From MWEH01 sp035409945 (GTDB taxonomy: Bacteria > Bacillota > Clostridia > Christensenellales > DTU072): a stretch of DNA of 64,000 nt. Shown piece by piece: positions 16,486-27,567 of the stretch; within the stretch, counting starts at the first letter, position 1, and each line of letters opens with the position of its first letter. The notes under the pieces were generated by a model. That model was given only the letters and a program-made list of their open reading frames with translations. It searched no databases and had not been told where the DNA came from. A program made the translations under genes and the position numbers. The stretch is taken from assembly GCA_035409945.1 (NCBI GenBank), contig DAONQC010000003.1:1-64000 (forward strand). Direction: 5' to 3'.

Positions 16486-19338
16486 TTATGGGCTAGTTCC
16501 CTTTGTATATAGTATTTCTTTTGAACTAGTGTTTGGCTTTCCGAGGTCCCAAAGGCATTCCCCAAGATCAAAATAAGTATTTGTTCGCCCGCTTAAAAAT
16601 ATATTGATTTGATTCCTTTCACTAAAATAAATCGCTACTTCTCCCATACTCTGCCCCAAAAAACTATACCTTATTGGATAAACAAAACCTTCGCTAGGGT
16701 TTAAATAATTACTGTAAATATATACTTCAGACACATTTGAAATAAATAAAAATGCTGAGTCTAGCTGGCCTGTTTTTACGTCATTTATCATCTCTAAATT
16801 AATCCAAAGCCTCATGTTTCTATCTGGCAACGAACTTCCTGCATTTGCAAAAACATTTTCTTTAATAACCATCTGGTTTCCATACAATAGCTCAATATAT
16901 TTTAACTCTTTACACGAATAGAATGCATTCTTATCTATTAACTTGAGATTATTGTTTGATTGAAATTTTTCAATTTTCGTAGATTTAAATGCAGAATCTC
17001 CAATTTCTTCCAAGTCAATGTCTTTTATATCTTGCAGTATGTTACTTGGAGTCTTATTCTTATCATACCAATCCACAAGATATAAATTTTTGGCATCTCT
17101 AAACGCATTCTTGTGTATTACTTTTATACTGCTAGGTAATGATACCTTTGTAAACCCATCATCACTGACGACATACTCCCCTATTTCAAGAACATCTTTT
17201 CCATCAACCTTAGCAGGTATTTCAACGCGCCCATTAATGAGAGAACCTTTCTTAAACATGTTTGTAATTCGTACCCCAATTATTACATCTCCTTGCTTAA
17301 TTGGATCATATGATATTTTTACACCATCGCTACCAAGTAAAGTATAAATGCTATCTTTACTTAAAATAGGTTGAATATAATTTTCATCTAACTTCCCTTT
17401 GTCATTAAACCACCACGCTCCCTCTGGATTTTTGTAGTCATTCACTTGCGACTCTGGAACGTATATCTTTGTATAACGGGGCATCCCGTGTCCAGCAAGC
17501 TGATTCAAGGTAAAGGTCGAACTATGTGGCAAGTATGTAACTATGGGTGCGTCTTCTTTCAAATCAAAAATCAAATACTCTATGGGAGCAGCAAAAAATG
17601 CAGTAGCAGCAAAAGTTTTTAAGCTATAAAACTCCATATTGGTAATAAAAGTACTTTGAAACGCCTTATCTCCAAGTGTTTCAAATTTACTTTCTTTATT
17701 GTCTGGAAACCTTGCTTGACTTAGGGCTGTATTATTAAATGCCTCTTTCTTTATCTCTTTTAGTGTATTAGGAAACCTTATGTTTACAACACTATTCATG
17801 CGCCCTTTATTACCTGCGCCATCAGACATAAACGCAGCTTCGCCTATTACTTCTAAGCCTTCAGTTAATACACTCGAGGGTTGACTGCCAGTATCAATAA
17901 TTAATTTTTTATCATTAAAAAACCATCTATCACCAATAATGTTCAAACCATTTGTTCCATTAGGAGAGACCGTGCTTGAATTCTCAACAAACTTTGCTCC
18001 AGTGTATAAAATTTGCAGTTCCGAACAGTTTTTAAACACTTCTGTACCGACATTTTCTGGTTCTAAGTATATCCCATCCCAAAAATACACTCTAGTAAAC
18101 TTGGAATTAGCAAAAGCCTCATTTCCTATCTTTTTTACATTTGCAGGTATTACTAAAGTCTTTGGGTTTTTGGGATCACTCGTTGCTCCGTTGTTGTATA
18201 GTGTTGTATCCCAGACACACCCTACGAAAGCCCTAGTCCCAATTTCTGTTAACGATGGAGGAAAGCCATTTCTCGCCATTGTTATGCTGCCCACGTTCAA
18301 AAAGGCCTCTTCTCCAATTGTTTGTACATTTTTGAAATCAATAGACACTCCCCTCGCATTGGCAAAGGCTCGCTTACCTATACGAGTTACACTACTTGGT
18401 AATTCATAACTAGCTGCAGTCATATCTACAAAAGCGCCTTCTCCAATCTCCTCAACAGGATACCCTTCGTATCTATCTAATACAAATATTTTTTTGCTTG
18501 TATTTGTTTTGCCTATTGGCGTAATAGCACTAACTTTTACATAACTTATTTCTTCAGTTGCAGGGTCTACTACATATTCATATTCGCAAGTTAAATCATA
18601 GTGAGCATACAAAGTAACATCCTTATTAAATTTATAATCATCTAGTAGCGCATTATATCTATTGCCCTCTCCATTGGGAGCATCAAACCATCCAGCAAAA
18701 GTAAATCCTAACTTTCCATATCCATCCTCGTTTTGCATTTCGTAGTCGGATGACATGCTCAATCTGCTCCCATATTTAATCTTGCTTGTTACTACTTCCT
18801 CACCTTCACCCACATTTGCTTCGCTCATGTCAAGCGTTAGGTTAAATTCAGGATTAATTAAGAATGTAAATTCTCTAGTTGCTTTGGTAGCTAACTTTTG
18901 TTCATTTGGAGTTTGGTAGTATACTTTATCTATCTTTAACTTAAATTCTCCTTGATTTGTATCAATTTGATATTGCTTTATACTAACTGTTTGATAATCA
19001 CTCCCTTCAGCAAAAACAGATTTTTTATATTGAACTCCATTTAAATAAATCATGTTAACGGTTCTTCTTTGTGGATTGTCAAGTTCTATTAATAGATCTA
19101 TTGTTTCACACTGATTTGTGTTTTTATCGTTAATCAAACATATTGGCTCTTTTGTTAAAGCAGTAACTCTATCTTTTTGATACCCCCTGCTAACATACAC
19201 TTTATTAATTTTAGGCTCTACATCTTCTTGAACTGTAGGTTTATCAGCACAGGAAATCAAGACAAAACTCGTAAGCACGAGTAAAGCTACAATTAATGAG
19301 TATAACCATATTGTTTTTTTATGCCTATATACTGCCAT
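16486..19338 (-). CDS. BspA-like leucine-rich-repeat lipoprotein with InlB-type B repeat
   Basis: A 950-residue secreted lipoprotein. The signal peptide ends in lipobox L-I-S-C, with Cys30 as the lipidated residue. A Listeria-Bacteroides (InlB B / Flg_new type) repeat lies near 215-250, recognisable by GFTFAGWFD and VTLYAHYD. From about 280 to 900 there are many BspA/LRR_5 repeats with the recurring I-G-x-x-A-F motif and a proline-serine-S-V turn. Such proteins act in adhesion and protein-protein contacts at the cell surface. The start codon overlaps the end of the 2264-residue gene by 14 bases, implying translational coupling, the same arrangement as the pair at 448-13061. The binding partner is unknown. 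Confidence 0.88.
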   Translation of the reverse strand: MAVYRHKKTIWLYSLIVALLVLTSFVLISCADKPTVQEDVEPKINKVYVSRGYQKDRVTALTKEPICLINDKNTNQCETIDLLIELDNPQRRTVNMIYLNGVQYKKSVFAEGSDYQTVSIKQYQIDTNQGEFKLKIDKVYYQTPNEQKLATKATREFTFLINPEFNLTLDMSEANVGEGEEVVTSKIKYGSRLSMSSDYEMQNEDGYGKLGFTFAGWFDAPNGEGNRYNALLDDYKFNKDVTLYAHYDLTCEYEYVVDPATEEISYVKVSAITPIGKTNTSKKIFVLDRYEGYPVEEIGEGAFVDMTAASYELPSSVTRIGKRAFANARGVSIDFKNVQTIGEEAFLNVGSITMARNGFPPSLTEIGTRAFVGCVWDTTLYNNGATSDPKNPKTLVIPANVKKIGNEAFANSKFTRVYFWDGIYLEPENVGTEVFKNCSELQILYTGAKFVENSSTVSPNGTNGLNIIGDRWFFNDKKLIIDTGSQPSSVLTEGLEVIGEAAFMSDGAGNKGRMNSVVNIRFPNTLKEIKKEAFNNTALSQARFPDNKESKFETLGDKAFQSTFITNMEFYSLKTFAATAFFAAPIEYLIFDLKEDAPIVTYLPHSSTFTLNQLAGHGMPRYTKIYVPESQVNDYKNPEGAWWFNDKGKLDENYIQPILSKDSIYTLLGSDGVKISYDPIKQGDVIIGVRITNMFKKGSLINGRVEIPAKVDGKDVLEIGEYVVSDDGFTKVSLPSSIKVIHKNAFRDAKNLYLVDWYDKNKTPSNILQDIKDIDLEEIGDSAFKSTKIEKFQSNNNLKLIDKNAFYSCKELKYIELLYGNQMVIKENVFANAGSSLPDRNMRLWINLEMINDVKTGQLDSAFLFISNVSEVYIYSNYLNPSEGFVYPIRYSFLGQSMGEVAIYFSERNQINIFLSGRTNTYFDLGECLWDLGKPNTSSKEILYTKGTSP

Positions 19339-22300
19339 TTAAAGATTTCCTCCTCTTGATAAGAACGACAATTATAATAACAACTATAGCTACAAATGCT
19401 GTAGAGCCTACTACAATTCCAACAATGGCACCTGTTGATAATTTACTAGTCCTTTCTGCGATAATTTCACTAGGGTCTGTTGGTGGAACCGTGGGAGAAT
19501 CTTCTACAGATTGATTAATATCATTCGTACTATTAGCTAATCTAACATTAATGATAGTTTCAAACAAAACTGATCCGCTTCCATCTGCCGCGATAAGTTG
19601 AACTTTAACGTTATCTTCACTTTGTTCGAAAACATACTCATTAGACTCACCGACAAGCTTATCATTGACTTTCATGTATACATTTGGCAATCCTTCAACT
19701 TTAGAAAATGAGAGTGTATATATGTTAGCATCCGTAACTATCATATTATCTTCAAAATCAATCTCAGCGCTCTCACCAACTTTATTCCCACCGTAAAACG
19801 TAAAATCTGTAGGACTTATGTAAGTTTCAATAATAACATCAAATTCAGTATTCTCATAATTATTTTGATCTTCAGGTATAAATACAGCATTATATGTATT
19901 TTCCCCGAATAACAACGTCTGCCCTTTTTCAAAGCTAGCACTACCGGAGATATTTACATCGTTGTGTTTACTAGTAAAGCTCAGCGGAATATCTACTAAA
20001 TTATAGCCGGACCGATATGGCAACTCTATTTTCTCCACCATTACTACGGCCGTTGCTTTTCTAATAATAACCCTCGAAAATATAGTTGCAGTTACATAGT
20101 AGATTTTACTAATGGTTGTAGTTAAATCATAAGACCCTACATTTTTAGGGGAACAACTGTAAAATATAGTTGCATCTTCAATTTCAACTTCTGGTAGTTT
20201 TATTTCTCCATCATATACCACGTCTATATCTTGTATTTGCACATTAAATTGCCGTTTAGACACTAGTATTTCTTTCACAGTATTATTAACTTTTTCAAGG
20301 TTAAAGTTTACGCATACCTCATTATCAAGTAATAAATTAATTTCCCCGCTAAAATCACCTGATAAATCTAACTGCGAATCATAACCTACAACAGTAAATC
20401 CAATATCTAAAATAGATTGTTCACTCTGTAAAATCGCCAATGTCTCAGTATCCGCAACGAGTCTAATTGTTTTAGAAGGTGAAAGTTCACTTTCCTCTCC
20501 ACTCGTCATATACTGTACATCTCCAAACACAAAACTCGGTGGTTCAGCACCTGAATACATATTCATATCGCTGATAAAATACTTAATAGTCCTAGGCATA
20601 ATTCTCACAGTTTTGGTAGAAGGAATACTTTCTAGCAATTGGAAATTAGTTACATCAGACAGACTCGCCTGCACTGAAAAAACCTGGCCAGCAGATAATT
20701 CACAAACATTTTCTTTATCTACTGTTATTACTATACGTGAAATAATGCTGGGCGGCAGAGTATTCAAGTCAATATTTCCATCGTCTCCTGGGACAATTAC
20801 TAACGGGCTATTCTCACCAATTTTATATGCTATAACAAAATCATTGGAAAACTTATTAAGTTCAGGTGATTTATATAACACATTTCCTGCAACGACATTA
20901 TCCCAATCAAAGCTTATGTATCTAGGATTAATTTTTAGTTTATCATCTCCGCATGTAACTATAAATTGAATGCATAGCACATGATCACCATTGCTAAATA
21001 GGTGATAAACTGCTTTTGCCTTATTAATCGTATATGAACCCACTACAGGAAATGCATTTTCCTCTGAATTAATTCCTAATGTAATTTCTTGTTGAACGAT
21101 ATTTCCATTGAGAGAAATATTGAATATTCGTGGCGATAAATATGCTGACCTTTGACTTAAGTAAGTTTTTTCTATGGCTGGTAACTCAGTTAAATCTAAA
21201 ACAACTTCTGCAGGAAGAATTATAACACTGGCTACCGTAGTATTGTCTGATACAGTATTGTTAAACTTATAATTGGGATTTTTGTTCAAAATAATAATTT
21301 TATAAAGCCCAGGGTATTTTATCTCACTTGGTTTTGGCATTTCTTTCGTATAATTCATCGGATTGTTGATATCTCCGTCAATATGCAAAAAATAGTTACT
21401 TATTGTTATACCCATATGACTTTCTGCGTCAAAAACATCTTCCCCTACATAAACCCCCTCTTTAGGTGTAAATGAAGGTATAATTCCCGTTCCCGTATAA
21501 GTGTCAATGACCATATCTGTGGACATTTCCAACTCTCTTGGAATAATTTTAATTCCTTCAGAATAGTGCTTTTGGTATGGTTTATAATTTTTAATATCAT
21601 TTTCATCTGTGTAACTTATGGTTAGACTGATGCCTCGATATTCTCCTACATCTCTAAAAGTCATAGGACCGCTAAGTACCTGATCTCCATAACTAATTTC
21701 AATAGAAAACCTTGCTGAAGGTAATTCAGAATCTTTAATATATACTTGCCAATCTGCTCCCAGGTATTCAGCAATATTATTCCCTTGACTAATAGGCCTT
21801 GGCTTGTATTCTCCTGTTGGACTAATTAAATAAAGACCTTTAACGCCAAGTTCAGCTTGTATAATATCAAAATCTATTTCAACCCCTTCAATCGGTAAAT
21901 ATTTATAATCACCAGGAAAATCACATTTAAGCATATATTTATTCGCTGCAGGTCTGACACCTGTCTCATATAAGCTTACATTAATTGGAGCTTGATTTAA
22001 AAGTGTCATATTCGAATCTTGTGTGCTTACAGAATACCATTGTCTATTACTAGGCTCTAAATTGTATATAAAATTCAACTGTACCGTATTTCCAGTATAA
22101 ACAATTTCATTAGTACTAAGTTCAGGATGATATTCTATTTTTTTAATGGACAGCAAGCCATTACTATCATCACTACTAGCATTAAGAATAATAGTCATAT
22201 TTGTATAGTCATTAGCAGTTAGAGCGGAATAGTTATCTATTTTTATTGCTAACTTGTAACAGTTGTCACCGAAATCCCATTTCTCAGGCCAGCCAGTAAC

Positions 22301-25300
22301 AGAAGAACTTACATAATCACAGGAATACTCAACATCTATTCCCTCTTCTATAAGTTGACTTCGTATCAAGTTAGACACATCTTCGTTTGTTTCATTTTTG
22401 AATGCTTTAAAGCTCCAATTAGGTTCATTATCACCATAAAAAACAACCTTGTCTTCTGCCTTTAGCCTAACAGTTAATTTCTTTATTGTTAATGAAGCAG
22501 TCACCTCAGCTACATTATAATTATTGCCAGCATCTAATCTCGCGGTGACAGTGTATACACCAACATTTTTAAATGGGGGTACTACATCGCCATAAATGTA
22601 TTCTACAGAAACATTAACATTTGCTGGAATAATTTTTGATACATCTACAACAAACTCTTGGTTTTCCCCATCAAATGTTACTTCTTTATCTACGAATGGA
22701 CCATTGGACAAGTTTAAATCTGCTGGGCTAACAGTAAAACTTAATTTATCGGGAACCAAGCTAGTACAATTATAATAGTTTAAATAGTTTCTGTTTTCGT
22801 CTGTGATTGTATCTACATACAAATTAACTTCATATGTCCCTATACCAGACATGCCTGCGACATAATTGCTGGAAAAACTTACGACTATTGGGTAATTAGG
22901 AACATCTCCTTCAAAAGAAGTAACAATGCCAGGTATAGAATCGCAGTATACTATGTTATTATTAGGCATTGAATTTGATACAACTAAAGTTTTAGGGTTT
23001 ATAAATAACGATATGGGAAATTCTTTAATCTCATACTTTGTGCCAGAAATTTTTAAAATACAATTATATTCACCAGCTAATATAAATTTTGAAGCAGTTG
23101 ATTCAGACCCATCTGGACGAATGAGCTTTGTTATAATCAATTCCTTTTCATACAAATTAGGTTTTACTTTATCAAAATTCAAACTAGTAACGAAATTTTC
23201 AGGATTCCCTGTGAAAACTGGTGCTCCTACAGGACTATTCAAGCCGTTAATACTACTTAACAACTCTTGCTCTGTCATGTCAAAGATGCCTTTTTCTAGC
23301 CTAACATTATATTCCCTATAAAATTTCGTGCGTTGCGTTGTGCTTTCTATCAAAGCAGAAAAAATGTAATCTCCTGTATCACTGAGAATACTATTAGTTA
23401 AGTAGTTATCTGGGGTCTCTTTTGCTACCTTTAAAACTAAATTCTCCACAACAGAATCTGCAGGTAAAGAAGGAAAAATATCATCATAAAATATTGAATT
23501 TGCATATAATGTATAGTCTTTTCTTTTGAAACTTAAAATTTTAGCATCAGCATTATATAAAAACGTCCCAATAATATCTACATACTCACTGTACATATGA
23601 AAGCTATATTCTTCATCACGTAGCACCAAGTTAGGCCCTGCGACACCCGCCCAAATGAAAGCTTCATTATTAATCGCTGTTTTGATATCCTCAGATAATC
23701 CCATTTTTGTTAAAACTTCAATAGCTAATTGTGGTATAACATTATCTTCCTGCAATCCAATTATGTAAGAGGATTCTTCTTCTCCATATCTAATTTTGAA
23801 ATTCTCTCCACTATATATCTCATTCGAAAAATCCCAGCCTGATGCCATATTCATTGTATCGATAGTGATTTCATTATAAGAAATAGGATTGCTTGCATAT
23901 CTTTTGCTAATTGGGGCAGAATACACATCTCTTAAAAATGTAATTTCTTTGTATGTTTTATTATCATTTGGGAACACAAGTTCAGGGATATCTTTTACAA
24001 CGCCTGCTTTAAAAGCAAACTTACCTCTATCGTTAGACTTAAGTGGATAAATCCAACCAAGTGGATAAGTACAACTAGTAGTATAAAAAGCTTTATTCTC
24101 ATCTGTTACTGGCGTTAATGAATAAACATTGTCCCCAGTGCTTTTTATAGCACCAGTAGCGTCTAACCACGAACATTTGCATAAATTCTCTGTTCCTATT
24201 CCCCACACATCATTTACGTTTGTACAAAATTCAATTGATATGCTACTTGGATTTGCGCTCACCCCTACAAAAGAAACACCATGCACACCCTCATCAGTGG
24301 AATATAAAGAGGTGGTTCGCGTGTGCGAAATTGAGCTTGTTCCAGAACTATTTTCCGTGCAATTCTTAGCAATCGTAGCAACACCTATATTACCAGTAGT
24401 CCTTAATGTGCTTAATGTAATAATTGAATCATTGGTATAGACCATACCAACGCCATTCTCGCTAGTTATTACTACATCAATCTCGACATTTTCTATTACA
24501 CCTTCATTCTTCTGTGCTAATAAAGCATAATCTCCACTAACCTGCCCACTCAGCCTTATGTTTTTAACTGTCCCACTACTAGAAATATTTCCTATTAGAG
24601 CAAATCCAAAAATATTTGTTATAGAAAACCCGTTCCCATCTAAAGCGCCATTAAAAGTACTTATTAATGGCTCCTCTATTGCTAACATATAAGGAGACAT
24701 ATCTATATTGTTTGTCAACATATAGTACATATTAGCCGTACTCTTATCAGATAAAAAACGCAAATCAGAAACGCTCTTTATTAAGTATGGATTAACTTTA
24801 GTTCCTTTAGTTTCTTCAGACCCCATATATTCTAATTCTAATGATGGATCTGGTAGCGTTAAATAAGTACAATCTTTAAAACCGTAAAAGTCAAGCCCGG
24901 CTTTTTCTCTATTGTAAAAGTTGAAGCCATTTCTAATTAATTTATTTGATAAATCTGGATCTTCACTATCAGAAACTCCACTTAAAACTTCAGAACAGAA
25001 AGGAAACTGATCCGGATCGATCGCTATATTGTAGAGATTGATGTCATTTTGTATTATTGCATTTTTAATGTCTGCAATGGGCTTGTGTAAAGCTAATTCG
25101 GCTTTTATATATTCTAAATAACAAACAATCCCCAAATAATCTTTAACTAAATAATTCCCTGTATCTTCTATAAGATATGCATTTGGAACTGAATCTACAA
25201 CCTTTGGCGCGTCCTTTATTTGATTATATTGAAACCCGTTCCAATCGACATCTTGACCCATCTGGCACGTGTTTAAAGCATCATCTTCATAGGTATGATA

Positions 25301-26119
25301 GATATTGCCAATCAAATTAAAAGCATTTGGATCTTCTGGATCAGTATTATAGACTCCTGCACTATTCATAGCAGTTATATAACCTGCTACTCGGATTCCC
25401 CCTTCAACTTCAGGGGCATTTGGATTCCAGTTAGAAACCGTTACACTTGCCATAGATAGCGAATTTTGAATTGTCCCAAGATTAATACAACAGATGCCCC
25501 CTGCCCATTTATTACCATTTACTGCGCCTTGAACCTTAACATTATCTACAACACCAGAATTAGTGCCTACAAGAATCGCTGCACCCGCGCTTGCAAAAGA
25601 CACTTTTGCGTTAATAATGTTTAAGTTTTTAACACGACCCTCCTTGCCGATTACAGAAAAAAGTGCAAACCCATTATTTTCAGCTATAATTCTTTCTCCA
25701 TTTGTATACCACGCTCTTATATCGTCAATTTCAAATCCAATAATAGAGTGTCCCCTACCGTCAAACTCTCCATTAAAATAACCTGATATCCAAGTTTTTT
25801 CTTTTGAAATATCATAGCTTTTACGAGTTAAATATATATCATTACACAGGATGTATTTTTTACCAGTTGTTATTGATTGAATATCAGGGGCCCCACTCAA
25901 AATATTATTATTTGAGCCATCAAGTAAAAAATTTTCAAAATCTGCTTCAGTTTCTATATAAATTACATCTTGAGGTGATGCCTCAGAAAACTTAGACTCT
26001 TCAAACCATTGTTTATTGCTTGAAAATCCTATAATAACCATAACTAGAAGGCATATGACTAGTCCAATAAATAAGCTATATAGCAATTTTTTAACTTTCA
26101 TATTCACCAAATTATTCAT
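19325..26119 (-). CDS. Large surface protein: beta-helix/GLUG-like head, Ig/MBG-like stalk, membrane anchor
   Basis: A 2264-residue protein. The N-terminal hydrophobic segment lies at about 12-31. Residues about 40-720 contain GLUG-like or right-handed beta-helix stretches (FNGEFDGRGHSI at about 110, and FNGALDGNGFSI with following V-K-N-I-R-L turns at about 485-540). Residues about 900-2150 are repeated Ig-like modules of MBG/YDG type, e.g. with YDG-E-I-K-L-P and VTARLDAGNNY signatures. The C-terminus has a Ser/Pro linker, one membrane segment (about 2230-2254) and the tail KRRKSLNGSI; there is no LPXTG. ATG at 26119 is taken as start, and ATG 26101 is an alternative with a GGTG site. First gene of a two-gene operon with the LRR lipoprotein gene. 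Surface adhesion is inferred. Confidence 0.84.
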   Translation of the reverse strand: MNNLVNMKVKKLLYSLFIGLVICLLVMVIIGFSSNKQWFEESKFSEASPQDVIYIETEADFENFLLDGSNNNILSGAPDIQSITTGKKYILCNDIYLTRKSYDISKEKTWISGYFNGEFDGRGHSIIGFEIDDIRAWYTNGERIIAENNGFALFSVIGKEGRVKNLNIINAKVSFASAGAAILVGTNSGVVDNVKVQGAVNGNKWAGGICCINLGTIQNSLSMASVTVSNWNPNAPEVEGGIRVAGYITAMNSAGVYNTDPEDPNAFNLIGNIYHTYEDDALNTCQMGQDVDWNGFQYNQIKDAPKVVDSVPNAYLIEDTGNYLVKDYLGIVCYLEYIKAELALHKPIADIKNAIIQNDINLYNIAIDPDQFPFCSEVLSGVSDSEDPDLSNKLIRNGFNFYNREKAGLDFYGFKDCTYLTLPDPSLELEYMGSEETKGTKVNPYLIKSVSDLRFLSDKSTANMYYMLTNNIDMSPYMLAIEEPLISTFNGALDGNGFSITNIFGFALIGNISSSGTVKNIRLSGQVSGDYALLAQKNEGVIENVEIDVVITSENGVGMVYTNDSIITLSTLRTTGNIGVATIAKNCTENSSGTSSISHTRTTSLYSTDEGVHGVSFVGVSANPSSISIEFCTNVNDVWGIGTENLCKCSWLDATGAIKSTGDNVYSLTPVTDENKAFYTTSCTYPLGWIYPLKSNDRGKFAFKAGVVKDIPELVFPNDNKTYKEITFLRDVYSAPISKRYASNPISYNEITIDTMNMASGWDFSNEIYSGENFKIRYGEEESSYIIGLQEDNVIPQLAIEVLTKMGLSEDIKTAINNEAFIWAGVAGPNLVLRDEEYSFHMYSEYVDIIGTFLYNADAKILSFKRKDYTLYANSIFYDDIFPSLPADSVVENLVLKVAKETPDNYLTNSILSDTGDYIFSALIESTTQRTKFYREYNVRLEKGIFDMTEQELLSSINGLNSPVGAPVFTGNPENFVTSLNFDKVKPNLYEKELIITKLIRPDGSESTASKFILAGEYNCILKISGTKYEIKEFPISLFINPKTLVVSNSMPNNNIVYCDSIPGIVTSFEGDVPNYPIVVSFSSNYVAGMSGIGTYEVNLYVDTITDENRNYLNYYNCTSLVPDKLSFTVSPADLNLSNGPFVDKEVTFDGENQEFVVDVSKIIPANVNVSVEYIYGDVVPPFKNVGVYTVTARLDAGNNYNVAEVTASLTIKKLTVRLKAEDKVVFYGDNEPNWSFKAFKNETNEDVSNLIRSQLIEEGIDVEYSCDYVSSSVTGWPEKWDFGDNCYKLAIKIDNYSALTANDYTNMTIILNASSDDSNGLLSIKKIEYHPELSTNEIVYTGNTVQLNFIYNLEPSNRQWYSVSTQDSNMTLLNQAPINVSLYETGVRPAANKYMLKCDFPGDYKYLPIEGVEIDFDIIQAELGVKGLYLISPTGEYKPRPISQGNNIAEYLGADWQVYIKDSELPSARFSIEISYGDQVLSGPMTFRDVGEYRGISLTISYTDENDIKNYKPYQKHYSEGIKIIPRELEMSTDMVIDTYTGTGIIPSFTPKEGVYVGEDVFDAESHMGITISNYFLHIDGDINNPMNYTKEMPKPSEIKYPGLYKIIILNKNPNYKFNNTVSDNTTVASVIILPAEVVLDLTELPAIEKTYLSQRSAYLSPRIFNISLNGNIVQQEITLGINSEENAFPVVGSYTINKAKAVYHLFSNGDHVLCIQFIVTCGDDKLKINPRYISFDWDNVVAGNVLYKSPELNKFSNDFVIAYKIGENSPLVIVPGDDGNIDLNTLPPSIISRIVITVDKENVCELSAGQVFSVQASLSDVTNFQLLESIPSTKTVRIMPRTIKYFISDMNMYSGAEPPSFVFGDVQYMTSGEESELSPSKTIRLVADTETLAILQSEQSILDIGFTVVGYDSQLDLSGDFSGEINLLLDNEVCVNFNLEKVNNTVKEILVSKRQFNVQIQDIDVVYDGEIKLPEVEIEDATIFYSCSPKNVGSYDLTTTISKIYYVTATIFSRVIIRKATAVVMVEKIELPYRSGYNLVDIPLSFTSKHNDVNISGSASFEKGQTLLFGENTYNAVFIPEDQNNYENTEFDVIIETYISPTDFTFYGGNKVGESAEIDFEDNMIVTDANIYTLSFSKVEGLPNVYMKVNDKLVGESNEYVFEQSEDNVKVQLIAADGSGSVLFETIINVRLANSTNDINQSVEDSPTVPPTDPSEIIAERTSKLSTGAIVGIVVGSTAFVAIVVIIIVVLIKRRKSLNGSI

Positions 26120-26237
26120 ACTATTTTTTCTTTAAAATCTTTATTAATACTTGTTAGAGGCGCATACGCGCACATATCTTCACTGTAATATTAACATGGC
26201 AATGGTGTGCTTACAATGTATTATTTGTGAAATAACA

Positions 26238-26273
26238 GAAAAAGCCCCTGTACCTTCATAAATACAAGAGCTT
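26238..26273 (-). terminator. Intrinsic terminator of lysA
   Basis: On the minus strand an 11-bp stem AAGCTCTTGTA/TACAGGGGCTT (two G-T pairs) with a 10-base loop is followed by TTTTT. It sits 41 bases after the lysA stop. Confidence 0.82.
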
Positions 26274-26313
26274 CTAATAATTGCATTTATAAAAACTAAA
26301 GTATTGGTTGATA

Positions 26314-27567
26314 TTATCTCTTAAACTCAGGATATATGTCTAGTGTAGCGAAATAATCATTTGGGGTTTCAGCTCGTCTTATTAATTCAAATGTTCCATC
26401 TTTATTCAAAAGTACTTCTGCACTCCTAAGCTTTCCATTGTAATTATACCCCATCGAGTGTCCGTGCGCCCCCGCATCATGAATGAATAAAATATCTCCA
26501 TATTCTAGTTTTGGGAGGTCCCTATCCACAGCAAATTTATCACTATTTTCGCATAGCGAACCCACTACATCGTATTTAGTATTTGGGCTTTCATTTTCTT
26601 TGCCCAAAACCGTAATATGGTGATACGCTCCATATATTGCAGGTCTCATAAGGTGTGCAGCACATGCATCTACCCCAGCATAATCTTTATAAATATGTTT
26701 GAAATGTATAACTTCAGTTACCAACCCTCCGTACGGAGCGAGCATATATCTCCCTAACTCAGTAAATATAGAAATATTCCCATAATCTTTACCCAGTTCT
26801 TCATTATATACCTTCTTCACGCCTTCGCTAATTTTATAGATATCTGCTGGTTTTTCTTCTGGTCTGTATGGAATGCCAATTCCGCCACTTAAGTTTACGA
26901 AAACAAATTTTGCTCCTGTTTTTTCAGTAATATCTTTAATTAAAACGAACAGTAATCTAGCAAGCTCTGGATAATAATCATTTCCTGCAGTATTGCTTGC
27001 TAAAAACGCATGAACGCCGAATTCCTTAACACCTTTTTTCATTAGTTTTTCAACGGCCTCAAACATTTGTGGTCTAGTCAATCCATATTTTGCATCGGCT
27101 GGATTTCCCATAATTTTTGTTCCAATTTTAAATTCGCCACCAGGATTAAACCTTAAAGATATTTTTGATGGTATCCCTGCATGCTTTTCCAAAAACTCGA
27201 TATGAGTTATGTCATCTAAATTAATTATAGCATTAAGTTTTCTGGCTAGAACATATTCCTCCGCAGCGGTTTCATTAGAAGAAAACATTATTTCATCACC
27301 TTTAAAACCTAACTTTTCAGCCATTAGCAGTTCGGTATATGAAGAACAATCTAATCCACATCCGTTTTCTTTCATTATTTTTAAAATTGCGGGATTTGGG
27401 GTCGCTTTAACAGCAAAGTATTCTTTAAAACCATTATTCCAAGCAAATGCTTCCTTCAACCTTTTTATATTATTTTCAATTCCATCTCTATCATATACAT
27501 GATACGGTGTAGGATATTTTTTTTGTATTTCTTTAGCTTTTTCAAGTGTAATAAAAGGTTTTTTCAT
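26314..27567 (-). CDS. lysA: Diaminopimelate decarboxylase
   Basis: A 417-residue PLP enzyme of the fold-III Orn/DAP/Arg decarboxylase family, predicted to convert meso-diaminopimelate to L-lysine. Lys54 in FAVKATPNP is the PLP lysine. The phosphate-binding glycine stretch is in SGGIGIPY (about 228). The active-site Cys-Glu-x-x-Asp is CENSD (about 335). The length is normal for single-domain LysA. The ATG has a TAGGAGA site. The gene is monocistronic, with its own promoter (27648-27676), a 74-base leader and a terminator. The close relative carboxynorspermidine decarboxylase is less likely, given the CENSD and GGIGIPY context. Confidence 0.85.
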   Translation of the reverse strand: MKKPFITLEKAKEIQKKYPTPYHVYDRDGIENNIKRLKEAFAWNNGFKEYFAVKATPNPAILKIMKENGCGLDCSSYTELLMAEKLGFKGDEIMFSSNETAAEEYVLARKLNAIINLDDITHIEFLEKHAGIPSKISLRFNPGGEFKIGTKIMGNPADAKYGLTRPQMFEAVEKLMKKGVKEFGVHAFLASNTAGNDYYPELARLLFVLIKDITEKTGAKFVFVNLSGGIGIPYRPEEKPADIYKISEGVKKVYNEELGKDYGNISIFTELGRYMLAPYGGLVTEVIHFKHIYKDYAGVDACAAHLMRPAIYGAYHHITVLGKENESPNTKYDVVGSLCENSDKFAVDRDLPKLEYGDILFIHDAGAHGHSMGYNYNGKLRSAEVLLNKDGTFELIRRAETPNDYFATLDIYPEFKR

